Below are positions 1-7,543 of a stretch of 32,291 nucleotides of DNA, in pieces. The notes below the pieces were generated by a model, which did not search any database, had not been told where the DNA came from, and saw only the letters and a program-made list of their open reading frames with translations. This DNA is from a virus. The position numbers and the translations under genes were made by a program. The stretch covers positions 1 through 32,291 of IMG/VR virus record IMGVR_UViG_3300042691_009763. One strand, given 5' to 3'. Every line of letters starts with the position of its first letter. The stretch's first letter is position 1.

Positions 1-1426
1 GCGCCTGGATGATCTTGACGGCGCGCGGCCTGCTCATGCCCATCGTGGCCATCAGTTCCTCGACGGTATGGGCGCTGCCCTGCATGGCTCGCTTCTGGCG
101 GCGCAGGGCCTCCAGTTGATCGGCGCCCAGCTCCACCAGCTCGCCATCCTGCTGGTCGACCCTGCGCTCCTTCGGCGGGTACACGTGGCCGCAGGTCGGG
201 CACTGCGGCGCCGGCCGGTGGATGGTGAAGCACTTCGGACACGTCGTGATGTTGACGTCGGGCTCGTTGTCGTTGGCCGCGGCGCGCTTCCTGGGCTTGA
301 CGCCGTCCAGCGACCACTCGCGTTCCTCGTCGGGCAGCCCATGCGTGGCAACGGCGCCGACGTGATCCAGGATGACGGCCTCGGTCTTGCCGGGGAACGT
401 GCGCAGCGCGCGGCCCACCTGCTGGATGTAGAGCGACAGCGACTGTGTGGGCCGCAGCATGATGGCGACCTCGATGGCGGGAAGGTCGAACCCCTCGCTG
501 ATGATGTCGCACGACGACAACACCAGGGTTTCGCCGGACTCGAACCGCTTGATGGTGCGGTCGCGCTCCAGGGCGTCCAGCGTGCCGTCCAGGAACTCGG
601 CTGGCACGCCGGCCTGGCGGAACTCGGCGGCCACGTGCTGGGCGTGGGCCACCGACACGCAGAACGCCACGGCGCGGCGGCCTGGCGTCAGCCGCTTGTA
701 GTGCTCCACGCTGTCGCCGGTGATGCTCGGCCGGTCCATGGCGTCGGCCAGTTGCTCCTTGGCGTAGTCGCCGGCACGCGTGCGCACGCCGGTCAGGTCC
801 AGAGCGTTCGGCGGCGCGAAGATGCGGTACGGGCTCAGAAAGCCGGCGTCGATCAGCTCGCGCATGGTGGGCCCCATCACCATGTCGTCGGCGAAGCCTC
901 CGGCTCCCAGCCCCAGGCCTTTGCCGTCCAGCCGGCAGGGCGTGGCCGTCACCGGCAGCAGCTTGGCCGCCGGGTAGGCGCTCACCACGCGACCCCACGT
1001 GCTGTCCATCGTCAGGTGGTGCGCCTCGTCGATGACGATCAGGTCGGGCGCCGGGTAGTCCTCCAGGCGCTTCACCAGGGTCTGCACGCTGGCCACGAAC
1101 ACGCGGGCGTGCGGGTCCACGAACGTGCGGCCGTGCGCCTTGAACTGCTCGACCTGCACCTGGCGCACGATGGGGCCGGGCGCGATGACGCGGTGCCGGG
1201 TGCCGAAGCGCGCCAGCGTCATGGCGATCTGCTTCACCAGCTCGGCGCGGTGGGCGATCAGGTAGACGCACCGGCCCTTCCCGGCTGCGCTGGCCGTGAC
1301 GTAGCTGAAGATCGTCGTTTTCCCGCCGCCCGTCGGCAACACCAGCAGCGGGGCACGCCGGCCCGCGGCGTAGGACTGGCGCACGCCGTTGACGGCGGTG
1401 GATTGGTAGGGGCGCAGTTGGATCAT
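1..1426 (-). CDS. SF2 DEAD/DEAH-box helicase, 3' end outside window
   Basis: ATP-dependent DNA or RNA unwinding or translocating enzyme of superfamily 2, likely used in phage replication or recombination. Translation from ATG 1426 gives at least 475 residues with no stop before the window edge. Visible motifs are the Q-motif-like N-terminus (LRPYQ), Walker A PTGGGKTT (31-38), DEAH (133-136), motif III TAT (160-162) and motif VI QQVGRALRT in the second RecA-like domain. A four-cysteine zinc-knuckle pattern (CPKC...CPTC) follows near residue 400. The start overlaps the stop of the preceding gene as ATGA, so it should be translationally coupled as the sixth gene of the leftward early operon. The fold is certain; the exact role is not. 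Confidence 0.93.
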   Translation of the reverse strand, partial: MIQLRPYQSTAVNGVRQSYAAGRRAPLLVLPTGGGKTTIFSYVTASAAGKGRCVYLIAHRAELVKQIAMTLARFGTRHRVIAPGPIVRQVQVEQFKAHGRTFVDPHARVFVASVQTLVKRLEDYPAPDLIVIDEAHHLTMDSTWGRVVSAYPAAKLLPVTATPCRLDGKGLGLGAGGFADDMVMGPTMRELIDAGFLSPYRIFAPPNALDLTGVRTRAGDYAKEQLADAMDRPSITGDSVEHYKRLTPGRRAVAFCVSVAHAQHVAAEFRQAGVPAEFLDGTLDALERDRTIKRFESGETLVLSSCDIISEGFDLPAIEVAIMLRPTQSLSLYIQQVGRALRTFPGKTEAVILDHVGAVATHGLPDEEREWSLDGVKPRKRAAANDNEPDVNITTCPKCFTIHRPAPQCPTCGHVYPPKERRVDQQDGELVELGADQLEALRRQKRAMQGSAHTVEELMATMGMSRPRAVKIIQA

Positions 1427-1653
1427 GCGGCGTCTTCGTCGGTGTAAAAGCCCGCGGGGATCGGGCGCCGAAGCGGGTCCTCGTCAATCGGTCGGCGGCG
1501 CTCCTGCTCGGCATTGGCTGCTTGGGCCATTGACCTGGCGCCGCGCTCCGTCAGGGCGTCGCCAATGCTGTGCAAAATGGCCGTGCCCGGAACCCGGTAG
1601 ACCGCGTGCCAGCGGCCGTCGGCGGCTTGGTGGGTGTGATGGTGCAGGGTCAT
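1423..1653 (-). CDS. Hypothetical 76-residue phage protein
   Basis: Small soluble protein with a His-rich start (MTLHHHTHQ) and an acidic, proline-containing C-terminus (PIPAGFYTDEDAA). I do not recognise its family. The case for it being real is positional: its ATG overlaps the stop of the DUF4031 gene (ATGA) and its TGA overlaps the helicase ATG, so it fits exactly between two recognisable genes. The reading frame stays open further upstream, but that part runs through the two preceding genes in another frame and looks like low-complexity shadow. No membrane segment is visible. Confidence 0.75.
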   Translation of the reverse strand: MTLHHHTHQAADGRWHAVYRVPGTAILHSIGDALTERGARSMAQAANAEQERRRPIDEDPLRRPIPAGFYTDEDAA

Positions 1654-1919
1654 GCGGCCGCCTGCTTCTCGCGCTTGGCCCGTAGGATCTCGACAAGCCT
1701 GTGCCTGTCGATCTCGACCGCCCCGGCCTTGACCGCCAGGGCGCGCTTGGACAGCGCAATGTCGAAGTGCTCTCGCGGCGTGCCGGCCTTCTGCAACCAC
1801 TTCCGCGCTACGCCGATCTGGTCGGCCATGGCCAGCAGCTCCTCGGTGGTGTCGGCAAGCATGTGGCACATCTTCATCCGTCCGAACGGGGCGCGCATGT
1901 CGTCGACGTAAACAGTCAT
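1650..1919 (-). CDS. DUF4031 domain protein
   Basis: Protein of 89 residues matching the DUF4031 family, found in phages and bacteria, with no established biochemical role known to me. Recognisable stretches are the N-terminal TVYVDDMRAPFGRMKMCHM, then EELLAMADQIGVARKWLQ and the GTPREHFDI motif. The whole family length is present. Start ATG 1919 overlaps the methyltransferase stop (ATGA) and its own stop overlaps the next start. It is the fourth gene of the leftward early operon. The conserved Asp and His residues suggest a metal or nucleotide site, but that is inference. Confidence 0.88.
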   Translation of the reverse strand: MTVYVDDMRAPFGRMKMCHMLADTTEELLAMADQIGVARKWLQKAGTPREHFDIALSKRALAVKAGAVEIDRHRLVEILRAKREKQAAA

Positions 1920-3145
1920 GCCGCCCCCGAAAACAGGTCAGCAGTGCGGGGCTTGTCGTCGTTTGCTGCGTTGATGCGCGCGCGTGCAATTTCCAGGTAC
2001 TCCGCCTCCCGCTCGATGCCGACAAAGCCAAAGCCCTCCATCATGGCCGCCTTGCCTGTGCTGCCGCTGCCCATAAACGGGTCTAGCACCAGGCCACCAG
2101 GCGGGGTGACGAGGCGGCACAGGTAGCGCATGAGGTCGGTGGGCTTCACCGTCGGGTGGTGGTTGCCGTTGCGCGCCGGCCAGTCGGCATCCTCGCGATC
2201 GCGCATGGTGGCGTGCATGGCAACGGCGGGAGTACTCGACCCACCAACACCTTCGTTCCGATCGGTCCGACTCGCCTTGGCGCAGTAGAAAAACCGGGCG
2301 GCGGATCCGGTGTCGGCGTGGAAAGCACCAGGCACGCGGTCGCGCTTGCCGGTCACCCGGCCAACACTGGCCGCGCTCGACTCGTCACCACGCACGGGCG
2401 CCGCGGCTCCAGACTGGGCAGGAAAGCACGCCAGCACTTCGTCGCTCCCGTCGTGGATGAGGTTGGCGGGCCACCGACCGGGCGGCTGAACGAACTCGCG
2501 GCCTACAGTCTTCCCGGCCACGTTCATGCCGCTCGAGTTCAGCGAGCCGGACACCTGCCGGCCACCCTCATCCGCGTAGGCGCCGCCGCTAAGGTCATCC
2601 GACGTGGGCACCCTGCACCCGTCGATGTTCAGCGCCCCGGTACCATGCTCCAGCACGTTGGCGGCCACGGTGCCAGCCAGCGGCTTGCGGGCAACGGTGA
2701 TCGGCTCCAGGGCGGGCTTCAGGGCGGTGCCCCAGCCTTGCCAGTCGCCGGCCAGGTTGCGCGACTTCGGAAACCCCGACCCGTAGACCCAGGCGATCAT
2801 GTCGCGGATCTCGAAGCCGGCGTCCTCAATGCGCGCGGCCATGCGATGCTGCGTCCGCGTGCCGGCAAACGCCAGCAGGTGAGCGCCCGGCTTCAGCACG
2901 CGCAAGCACTCCACCCACACATCGACGGGCGGAACATCGCTGTCCCACTTCAGGCCCATGAATCCGCCCTTGGTGGCGCCAGCCTTCGCGCGGGAATACG
3001 GGTTGTCGGCGCCCTTACCGCCAGGCCCGCCGCCGTCGTTGGTCAGACCATACGGCGGGTCCGTGACGACGGCGTCCACGCTGGCATCAGGCATGCCGCG
3101 CAGGATCTCCAGGCAGTCGCCGTGGTGCAATGCAAATGTATTCAC
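1916..3145 (-). CDS. DNA methyltransferase, N4/N6 type (beta-class order)
   Basis: S-adenosylmethionine-dependent DNA amino-methyltransferase of 409 residues. Catalytic motif IV lies near the N-terminus (TDPPYGL, residues 28-34). SAM-binding motif I lies near the C-terminus (DPFMGSGSTGKAA, from about 355), after TVKPTDLMRYL. That order (IV, target-recognition region, I) is the beta class, whose members make N6-methyladenine or N4-methylcytosine. Start is GTG 3145, overlapping the TGA of the upstream gene (GTGA). The frame stays open upstream only as a shadow of that gene. No restriction endonuclease is encoded nearby, so it looks like an orphan phage methylase that may protect phage DNA from host restriction or affect regulation. 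Target sequence cannot be read from here. Confidence 0.93.
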   Translation of the reverse strand: MNTFALHHGDCLEILRGMPDASVDAVVTDPPYGLTNDGGGPGGKGADNPYSRAKAGATKGGFMGLKWDSDVPPVDVWVECLRVLKPGAHLLAFAGTRTQHRMAARIEDAGFEIRDMIAWVYGSGFPKSRNLAGDWQGWGTALKPALEPITVARKPLAGTVAANVLEHGTGALNIDGCRVPTSDDLSGGAYADEGGRQVSGSLNSSGMNVAGKTVGREFVQPPGRWPANLIHDGSDEVLACFPAQSGAAAPVRGDESSAASVGRVTGKRDRVPGAFHADTGSAARFFYCAKASRTDRNEGVGGSSTPAVAMHATMRDREDADWPARNGNHHPTVKPTDLMRYLCRLVTPPGGLVLDPFMGSGSTGKAAMMEGFGFVGIEREAEYLEIARARINAANDDKPRTADLFSGAA

Positions 3146-3357
3146 ACCCGCCCCCAGCAGTTGAAGGCGCGGCGCACCAGGTAGCCCCGGACGATCGACA
3201 GCACCGTGAAGATGATCGTGATGCCGATGTTCTGGCTGAGCGTGAAGGCGTGCCCGAACAGCGGGTAGACGACGAAGGAAGCCAGGACCGAGACCACGAA
3301 GCCGACGGCAACCCCGGCAACGGTCTCGACCAGCGACATGCGGCGGGACTGACTCAC
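3142..3357 (-). CDS. Small two-TM membrane protein, DUF7220-like
   Basis: Protein of 71 residues with two hydrophobic segments (about 9-32 and 41-60) and basic ends (QSRR at the start, RGYLVRR after TM2). This resembles the DUF7220 family of small phage membrane proteins that usually sit among early genes. The start is GTG 3357, overlapping the stop of the ribbon-helix-helix gene (GTGA). An alternative ATG six codons later (MSLVET) lacks an obvious ribosome binding site. Function unknown. A holin role is less likely because it is not in the lysis cassette. Confidence 0.8.
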   Translation of the reverse strand: MSQSRRMSLVETVAGVAVGFVVSVLASFVVYPLFGHAFTLSQNIGITIIFTVLSIVRGYLVRRAFNCWGRV

Positions 3358-3542
3358 TTCCCGTCCCCGCCTTCCTTCTGCTCGGCCTGCCGGCGGCGCT
3401 CCAGATCGGCCTCCAGCGCCCGCCGGATGATGGCCGACCGCTGCACGGGCAGCCCCGTGCGCTGGGCCTCGGCCTCGGCCAGCTCGTCAATGCGCGCAAC
3501 CAGATCGGCTGGCGCCCTGAAGTTGATGTAGACGTGGTCCAT
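3354..3542 (-). CDS. Ribbon-helix-helix (Arc/CopG-like) DNA-binding protein
   Basis: Protein of 62 residues with the MetJ/Arc/CopG arrangement: a short N-terminal strand (DHVYINFRAP) for major-groove contacts, then helix A (ADLVARIDELAEAE) and helix B (QRSAIIRRALEADL). The basic/acidic C-terminal tail is probably disordered. ATG 3542 is chosen because GGAAAGGA lies 5 nt upstream. A longer frame to ATG 3578 would add 12 residues but has no comparable site and would run into the probable promoter. As first gene of the leftward operon, next to the divergent promoters, it is a good candidate for an autorepressor or early switch (inference). Confidence 0.85.
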   Translation of the reverse strand: MDHVYINFRAPADLVARIDELAEAEAQRTGLPVQRSAIIRRALEADLERRRQAEQKEGGDGK

Positions 3543-3666
3543 GTAAATCCTTTCCATCTGTTGCGTGGTGTCGGTCACTATACAACAAAACGCGCCACGC
3601 GGAAAAAGTCTGTGCTATATTGTGGCCGTGCAAAACGCTTGCACCGTCAACGAACCAAGGAGCGAC
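3543..3666. promoter_or_regulatory. Divergent early promoter region
   Basis: AT-rich gap between two divergent operons. Rightward: an extended -10-like TGCTATATT at 3613-3621 (TG plus TATATT) with no good -35 box. Leftward: TATAGT at 3582-3577, about 35 nt before the ribbon-helix-helix start, with a poor -35 (TTTCCG). ATACAAC at 3580-3586 overlaps the leftward -10 and resembles the GTACAAC motif found around the integrase. Assignments rest on hexamer resemblance and position only. Confidence 0.45.
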
Positions 3667-4695
3667 ATGAACGACAACTATTTGCAGGGCGTGTTCCTGG
3701 ACATGCCGAACGCCGAATACCACGGCGGACACCCGCACATCGGCAGCAGTGGCTTCAAGCTGCTGGAGCGCAGCCCGGCGCACTACTGGGCGGCGAACGT
3801 CGACCCCGAACGCGAGCGCAGCGAACCCAGCCGCGTCATGGTCATGGGCACGGCCTGGCATACCGGCATCTTCGAGCCCCACGACTTCGAGGGCGCGTAC
3901 GCGGCCAAGCCCGACATTTCGGCGGCCAGCACGGTGGCCAAGCTGCTGGACGAAGCCCTGGCCGACATGGACGCCTTCGCGCAGAAGTACGTCGGCATCC
4001 CCGAGGGCATCAGCCGGACATCGAAGGAAGGCAAGGCGCTGCTGGCCGATCTGGCGGCCGCCGGCAAGACAGGCGTCGACGAATCGAAGCTGGCCGAAGT
4101 GCTCGATCTGGCGCCGCCACTCGTCGGCAAGACCCTGCTGGGCGCCGACGACCTGCACGCGGTGCGCGCCATGGTCAAGGCCGCCCGGGCGCACCCGATC
4201 ACCAAGATCATCATGGACCAGCCGGAGGGCTTGGCCGAGGCGTCAGTGTTCTGGGTGGACGCCGAGACCGGTGCGCCGTGCCGCGTGCGGCCGGACTACG
4301 CGGTGCCGCCCTGCGAGATGTTCCCGAACGGCCTGATCGTCGACGGCAAGTCCAACGACGACAGCGGCCCCGAGGGCTTCGCCCGCAACTGCTGGAACTC
4401 GCAGATGTACTACCAGGCGGCTTGGTACTCGGACGGCATGCAGCGCCTGTGGAATACCAAGAAGCCGCCGGTCTTCATGTGGCTGAGCCAGGAGCGCGAC
4501 CCGCCCTATGCCACGGCCTACTACGCGGCCAGCGTTGACCTCGTGGCCTACGGCCGCAAGAAGTACCGGCGTCTGCTGCGCGTGTTCGCGGAGTGCCTGA
4601 GCACCGGCAAGTGGCCGGGCTACCCGACCACCGTGCAGTCGCTGGAACTGCCCACCTGGGCGGCCAAGATCGTGCAGGACGAGGTGGCGGCATGA
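3667..4695 (+). CDS. PD-(D/E)XK exonuclease, RecE (exonuclease VIII)-like
   Basis: Predicted double-strand DNA exonuclease of 342 residues that would generate single-strand tails for phage recombination. The N-terminus has the family pattern for a small exonuclease VIII-like domain (MPNAEYH, GSSGFKLLERSPAHYW). GTAWH (61-65) supplies the conserved His region. VDGKS (225-229) carries the D-x-K metal-site motif. QMYYQAAWY (from 246) matches the Q-x3-Y motif of the nuclease superfamily. Start ATG 3667 has AAGGAG 4 nt upstream; the frame to 3565 would run through the promoter. It overlaps the dUTPase start by ATGA. Together with the ATPase and SSB downstream it forms a recombination module. Confidence 0.9.
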   Translation: MNDNYLQGVFLDMPNAEYHGGHPHIGSSGFKLLERSPAHYWAANVDPERERSEPSRVMVMGTAWHTGIFEPHDFEGAYAAKPDISAASTVAKLLDEALADMDAFAQKYVGIPEGISRTSKEGKALLADLAAAGKTGVDESKLAEVLDLAPPLVGKTLLGADDLHAVRAMVKAARAHPITKIIMDQPEGLAEASVFWVDAETGAPCRVRPDYAVPPCEMFPNGLIVDGKSNDDSGPEGFARNCWNSQMYYQAAWYSDGMQRLWNTKKPPVFMWLSQERDPPYATAYYAASVDLVAYGRKKYRRLLRVFAECLSTGKWPGYPTTVQSLELPTWAAKIVQDEVAA

Positions 4696-5165
4696 AGGTG
4701 CGCGTGCGCAAACTCGACCCGGCGGCCAGCCTGCCGAAGTTCGCCACCCCCGGCTCGGCCTGCTTCGACCTGGTGGCGCTGGACGTCAACGGCGACACCG
4801 ACTGGAGCTACCCGCTCCGCCAGGGCTCGACCGTGCAGTGCGGCACCGGCCTGGCCTTCGAGATCCCGGCCGGGCACGTCATGCTTGTCTTCAGCCGCAG
4901 CGGCCAGGGCTTCAACCACGGCATTCGACTGGCGAACTGCGTGGGCGTGATCGACAGCGACTATCGCGGCGAGGTCAAGGTAAAGCTGACCTGTGACAAG
5001 CCCGACGAAAGCAACCGGATGCCCTACGACGTCCGGCCCGGCGAGCGCGTCGCCCAGGCGCTGATCCTGCCGGTGCCCGCCGTGGAACTCGAGCTGGCCG
5101 ACGAACTCAGCACCACCCAGCGCGGCGCCGCGGGCTTCGGCTCCACGGGTTCCGCATCTTTTTGA
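4692..5165 (+). CDS. dut: dUTP diphosphatase
   Basis: Trimeric-type dUTPase of 157 residues that hydrolyses dUTP to dUMP and pyrophosphate, keeping uracil out of phage DNA. All five family motifs are present in order: 1 GSACFDLVA (21-29), 2 FSRSG (67-71), 3 NCVGVIDSDYRGE (82-94), 4 RVAQALILPV (119-128) and 5 RGAAGFGSTG (144-153). The conserved Asp of motif 3 and the C-terminal glycine-rich arm are intact. ATG 4692 overlaps the exonuclease stop (ATGA), giving the normal family length; the upstream open frame is a shadow. Confidence 0.96.
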   Translation: MKVRVRKLDPAASLPKFATPGSACFDLVALDVNGDTDWSYPLRQGSTVQCGTGLAFEIPAGHVMLVFSRSGQGFNHGIRLANCVGVIDSDYRGEVKVKLTCDKPDESNRMPYDVRPGERVAQALILPVPAVELELADELSTTQRGAAGFGSTGSASF

Positions 5166-5187
5166 TCACCACCACCGAAAGGAAACC

Positions 5188-6162
5188 ATGACATTCCAAG
5201 TCCGCAAAGCAGAGCGCCAGGGCGCGCGCCTGCTCATTCAACTGTCCGGCGTGTCCGGCTCCGGCAAGACCTGCACCGGGCTGCAGCTCGCCTACGGTCT
5301 GGCCGGCGGCAACGCCGACAAGATCGTGATGATAGACACCGAGAACCGGCGCGGCAGCCTGTACGCGAACAGCCTGCCGCAGCCCTTCAACATCATCGAC
5401 TTCTACGCGCCCTTCAGCCCGACACGGTACATCGAGGCCATCGGGGCCGCGTGCAAGGCCGGCGCCGAGGTCATTGTCATCGACTCGGTGACGCATGAGT
5501 GGGAGTCCGAGGGCGGCTGCGAGTGGATTGCCAACCAGACGCGGTTCCCCGACTGGAAGCGGGCCAAGGCTGAGCACAAGCGGTTCATGACCTACATGCT
5601 GCAGAGCCCGGCACACATCATCGCCTGCACCCGGGCGCGCGAGAAGGTGGACTTCAGCGACCCCAAGAACCCGCGCCCGCTGGGCATCCAGCCGATCCAG
5701 GAGAAGAACTTCAGCTTTGAGGCCACGGTCAGCCTGATGATGCACGACCAGGGCAAGCGCCAGGACGTGCTGAAGTGCCCAGCAGAGCTCCAGCAGGTGC
5801 TTGGCCGCGGCCAGGGCTATGTCACGGCCGCCGACGGCAAGGCCCTGCGCCAGTGGGTGGACGGCGCAGCCCCGATTGACCCCGCCATCGAGCAAGCACG
5901 CGGGCATCTGCTGAACGTGTGCGAGCGCGGGCTGGACGCCTTCAAGGCAGCCTGGAACGCCCTGAGCGCAGCGCAGCGCAAGGCCCTGGGCACGGGCTTC
6001 CGGGACCAGTGCGCGGCCAGCGCCACCGCCTTCGACCAGCAGCGCCAGGCGGCGCAGGAGATGGGCGGCAGCACCGACAATCCGGCTGTGGCGGCTCTGA
6101 ATGCCGCCGCTTCCCAGCAGGCTCCGGCGGCCAGCCAGGCCGACGAAGGCGACGTTTTCTAA
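5188..6162 (+). CDS. RecA-like AAA ATPase, AAA_24 type, possibly Sak4-like
   Basis: Phage nucleotide-binding protein of 324 residues with Walker A GVSGSGKT (21-28), an acidic strand ending in IDTENRRG (49-56) and Walker B VIVIDS (95-100). A RecA-type core is followed by a C-terminal Ala/Gln-rich tail ending in an acidic tip (ADEGDVF), similar in style to an SSB tip. Family knowledge: proteins of this kind (AAA_24, Sak4 group) act as phage single-strand annealing or strand-exchange factors and are often encoded with an SSB, as here. That specific role is inferred from the neighbours. AAAGGA lies 5 nt before ATG 5188. Confidence 0.85.
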   Translation: MTFQVRKAERQGARLLIQLSGVSGSGKTCTGLQLAYGLAGGNADKIVMIDTENRRGSLYANSLPQPFNIIDFYAPFSPTRYIEAIGAACKAGAEVIVIDSVTHEWESEGGCEWIANQTRFPDWKRAKAEHKRFMTYMLQSPAHIIACTRAREKVDFSDPKNPRPLGIQPIQEKNFSFEATVSLMMHDQGKRQDVLKCPAELQQVLGRGQGYVTAADGKALRQWVDGAAPIDPAIEQARGHLLNVCERGLDAFKAAWNALSAAQRKALGTGFRDQCAASATAFDQQRQAAQEMGGSTDNPAVAALNAAASQQAPAASQADEGDVF

Positions 6163-6199
6163 CCACGGACCCGGCCCGGCAACGGGCTGGCATCATCAC

Positions 6200-6547
6200 A
6201 TGACCGACATGGACCACCCCGACTACACCAGCCTCGCTACCGTGCTGCAGGCCGCCTATGACCAGGCCTCGCGCGGCAAGGGCCGGGAGCGCCACGCCGT
6301 CACAGGGCAGCCTTTCGAGGAACAGCCGATGTCCTCGATCAACCGGACGCTTGGCAGCATCGACGGCTTTCTGTACCAGGCCGCGAAGAAGGCCCAGGAA
6401 GCCCGCCGGCTGCCCTACGGCCGCGCGCAGGCCGAACTGCTGGGCGCCATCAACTACCTGGCCGGCGCCGTGATCGCGCTCGACACGTGGGCGCAGCACA
6501 CGCTGCCTGACGCGGCCGGCAAGACAGCTTCTCAACACACCAACTGA
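6200..6547 (+). CDS. Hypothetical phage protein in the recombination operon
   Basis: Soluble protein of 115 residues. It contains an amphipathic helical stretch (SSINRTLGSIDGFLYQAAKK) and a second helical stretch (AELLGAINYLAGAVIALDT) too polar to be a clear membrane span. I do not recognise the family. ATG 6200 is used because it lies just after the ATPase stop; ATG 6209 is equally possible, and neither has a strong ribosome binding site. It sits 9 nt upstream of SSB and reads with it, so a DNA-metabolism accessory role is plausible but unproven. Confidence 0.7.
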   Translation: MTDMDHPDYTSLATVLQAAYDQASRGKGRERHAVTGQPFEEQPMSSINRTLGSIDGFLYQAAKKAQEARRLPYGRAQAELLGAINYLAGAVIALDTWAQHTLPDAAGKTASQHTN

Positions 6548-6556
6548 AAGGACCCC

Positions 6557-7003
6557 ATGCAACTCATCGGATTGGCCCGCCTTGGCCGCGACGCGGAAGC
6601 CCGCACCGTCGGCGACAACGTCGTCGCAAACCTCAGCCTCGCCTTCGACTACTACGACCCCAAGGCCGAGAAGAAGCGCAGCACCACCTGGGTGGACGCT
6701 GCTCTGTGGGGCAAGCAGGCGACCAGCCTGGAACAGTACCTGCTGAAGGGCACCCAGGTCTGCTGCACCATCGACGACCTGCACATGGAGACCTACCAGG
6801 GACGCAACGGCGAGGGCGTGAAGCTGACGGGCCGTGTCAGCAGCATCAAGCTGGCCGGCGGCCGTAGTGAGCAAGGCGGCTCCGGCGGTGCACCCGCACC
6901 CGCCCCAGCCCCGCGACCCAGCGCCGCACCTGCACCGCGCCCGGCCCCGGCCCCAGCGCCTGCCAGCGGCTTCAACGACATGGACGACGACATTCCGTTC
7001 TGA
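6557..7003 (+). CDS. ssb: Single-stranded DNA-binding protein
   Basis: OB-fold SSB of 148 residues. The N-terminal domain has the pattern GxARLGRDAEAR, then SLAFDYYDP, TTWVDAALWGKQA and the C-terminal strand region of the OB fold (GEGVKLTGRVSSIKL). A long Ala/Pro linker (about 110-138) leads to the acidic tip DMDDDIPF, the classical motif for docking partner proteins. The N-terminus is a shortened version of chromosomal SSBs, as often in phages. AAAGGA lies before ATG 6557. It is the last gene of the rightward early operon and is followed by a terminator. Confidence 0.94.
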   Translation: MQLIGLARLGRDAEARTVGDNVVANLSLAFDYYDPKAEKKRSTTWVDAALWGKQATSLEQYLLKGTQVCCTIDDLHMETYQGRNGEGVKLTGRVSSIKLAGGRSEQGGSGGAPAPAPAPRPSAAPAPRPAPAPAPASGFNDMDDDIPF

Positions 7004-7030
7004 CCTGGGCGCCCCGGTTGATCGACATCA

Positions 7031-7056
7031 AAGCCACCCCGCCCGGGTGGCTTTTT
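7031..7056 (+). terminator. Rho-independent terminator after ssb
   Basis: A perfect 9-bp stem AAGCCACCC (7031-7039) / GGGTGGCTT (7045-7053) with a 5-nt loop runs into five Ts (7052-7056), 28 nt after the ssb stop. It should end the rightward early operon and isolate the regulator genes that follow. Confidence 0.92.
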
Positions 7057-7066
7057 AACGTCGGCC

Positions 7067-7465
7067 ATGGACCCTATTCGAGTCACGAGGCCGCGCCATC
7101 GCGCGGCGATCCTGCGCGCCGTCATCGGCATCATGCGCCTTGACGGCGAGGCCTACCAAGGCACGTCACGGCTTGGGCCGGCCGTGGAGAACTCGTTGAT
7201 CATCCAGGCCATTGTGCTCGGCCAGGCCGACGGCAGGCCCATGACGGCCTCCGACATCGCCGGGTATCTGGGCGTGCCTCGATCCACCGTCATCCACAGG
7301 ATTGACAGGATGCCCAAGCGGATCGGCGTCATGCGCCACAAGAGGGGGCGCCGGGTTGAATATAGTATTGCGATTGCCAACGACCCGAAGGTAATTGCGG
7401 CTCTGGTCGAGGAGTGCAAAGCAATTACAGTTGCCTGCCGGGAACTGTCGAAACCCGACACATAG
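7067..7465 (+). CDS. Winged helix-turn-helix transcriptional regulator
   Basis: Basic protein of 132 residues. Residues 60-80 (TASDIAGYLGVPRSTVIHRI) form a typical helix-turn-helix in the style of MarR/IclR regulators. The following RVEYSIAI looks like a wing strand. The N-terminus is Arg-rich. ATG 7067 gives a full domain but the upstream ribosome binding site is weak; ATG 7133 is an alternative. It lies just after the early terminator, so it probably has its own promoter, which I could not place. It may be a phage control protein for lysogeny or integrase expression, from position only. Confidence 0.75.
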   Translation: MDPIRVTRPRHRAAILRAVIGIMRLDGEAYQGTSRLGPAVENSLIIQAIVLGQADGRPMTASDIAGYLGVPRSTVIHRIDRMPKRIGVMRHKRGRRVEYSIAIANDPKVIAALVEECKAITVACRELSKPDT

Positions 7466-7505
7466 GGAATTGATCTACGGCCGCGAATTTAATACCCCGT
7501 TAATT

Positions 7506-7524
7506 GCTCGCGGCTGTCGCGAGC
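7506..7524. promoter_or_regulatory. 7-bp inverted repeat upstream of the XRE-type gene
   Basis: GCTCGCG (7506-7512) and CGCGAGC (7518-7524) are perfect inverted arms around GCTGT, 20 nt before the GTG of the next gene. There is no T-run, so it is more likely an operator or leader hairpin than a terminator. ATACAAC follows at 7527-7533. Confidence 0.4.
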
Positions 7525-7543
7525 CCATACAACGGGGGTTGAG

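Noticed and set aside
68-1447. 459-codon + strand ORF antisense to the helicase
   Set aside because: Low-complexity His/Gly/Arg/Val product; the minus strand carries a complete SF2 helicase motif set. It is a GC-rich shadow frame.
2156-3184. 342-codon + strand ORF antisense to the methyltransferase
   Set aside because: No domain recognised and the opposite strand has intact DPPY and FMGSG motifs.
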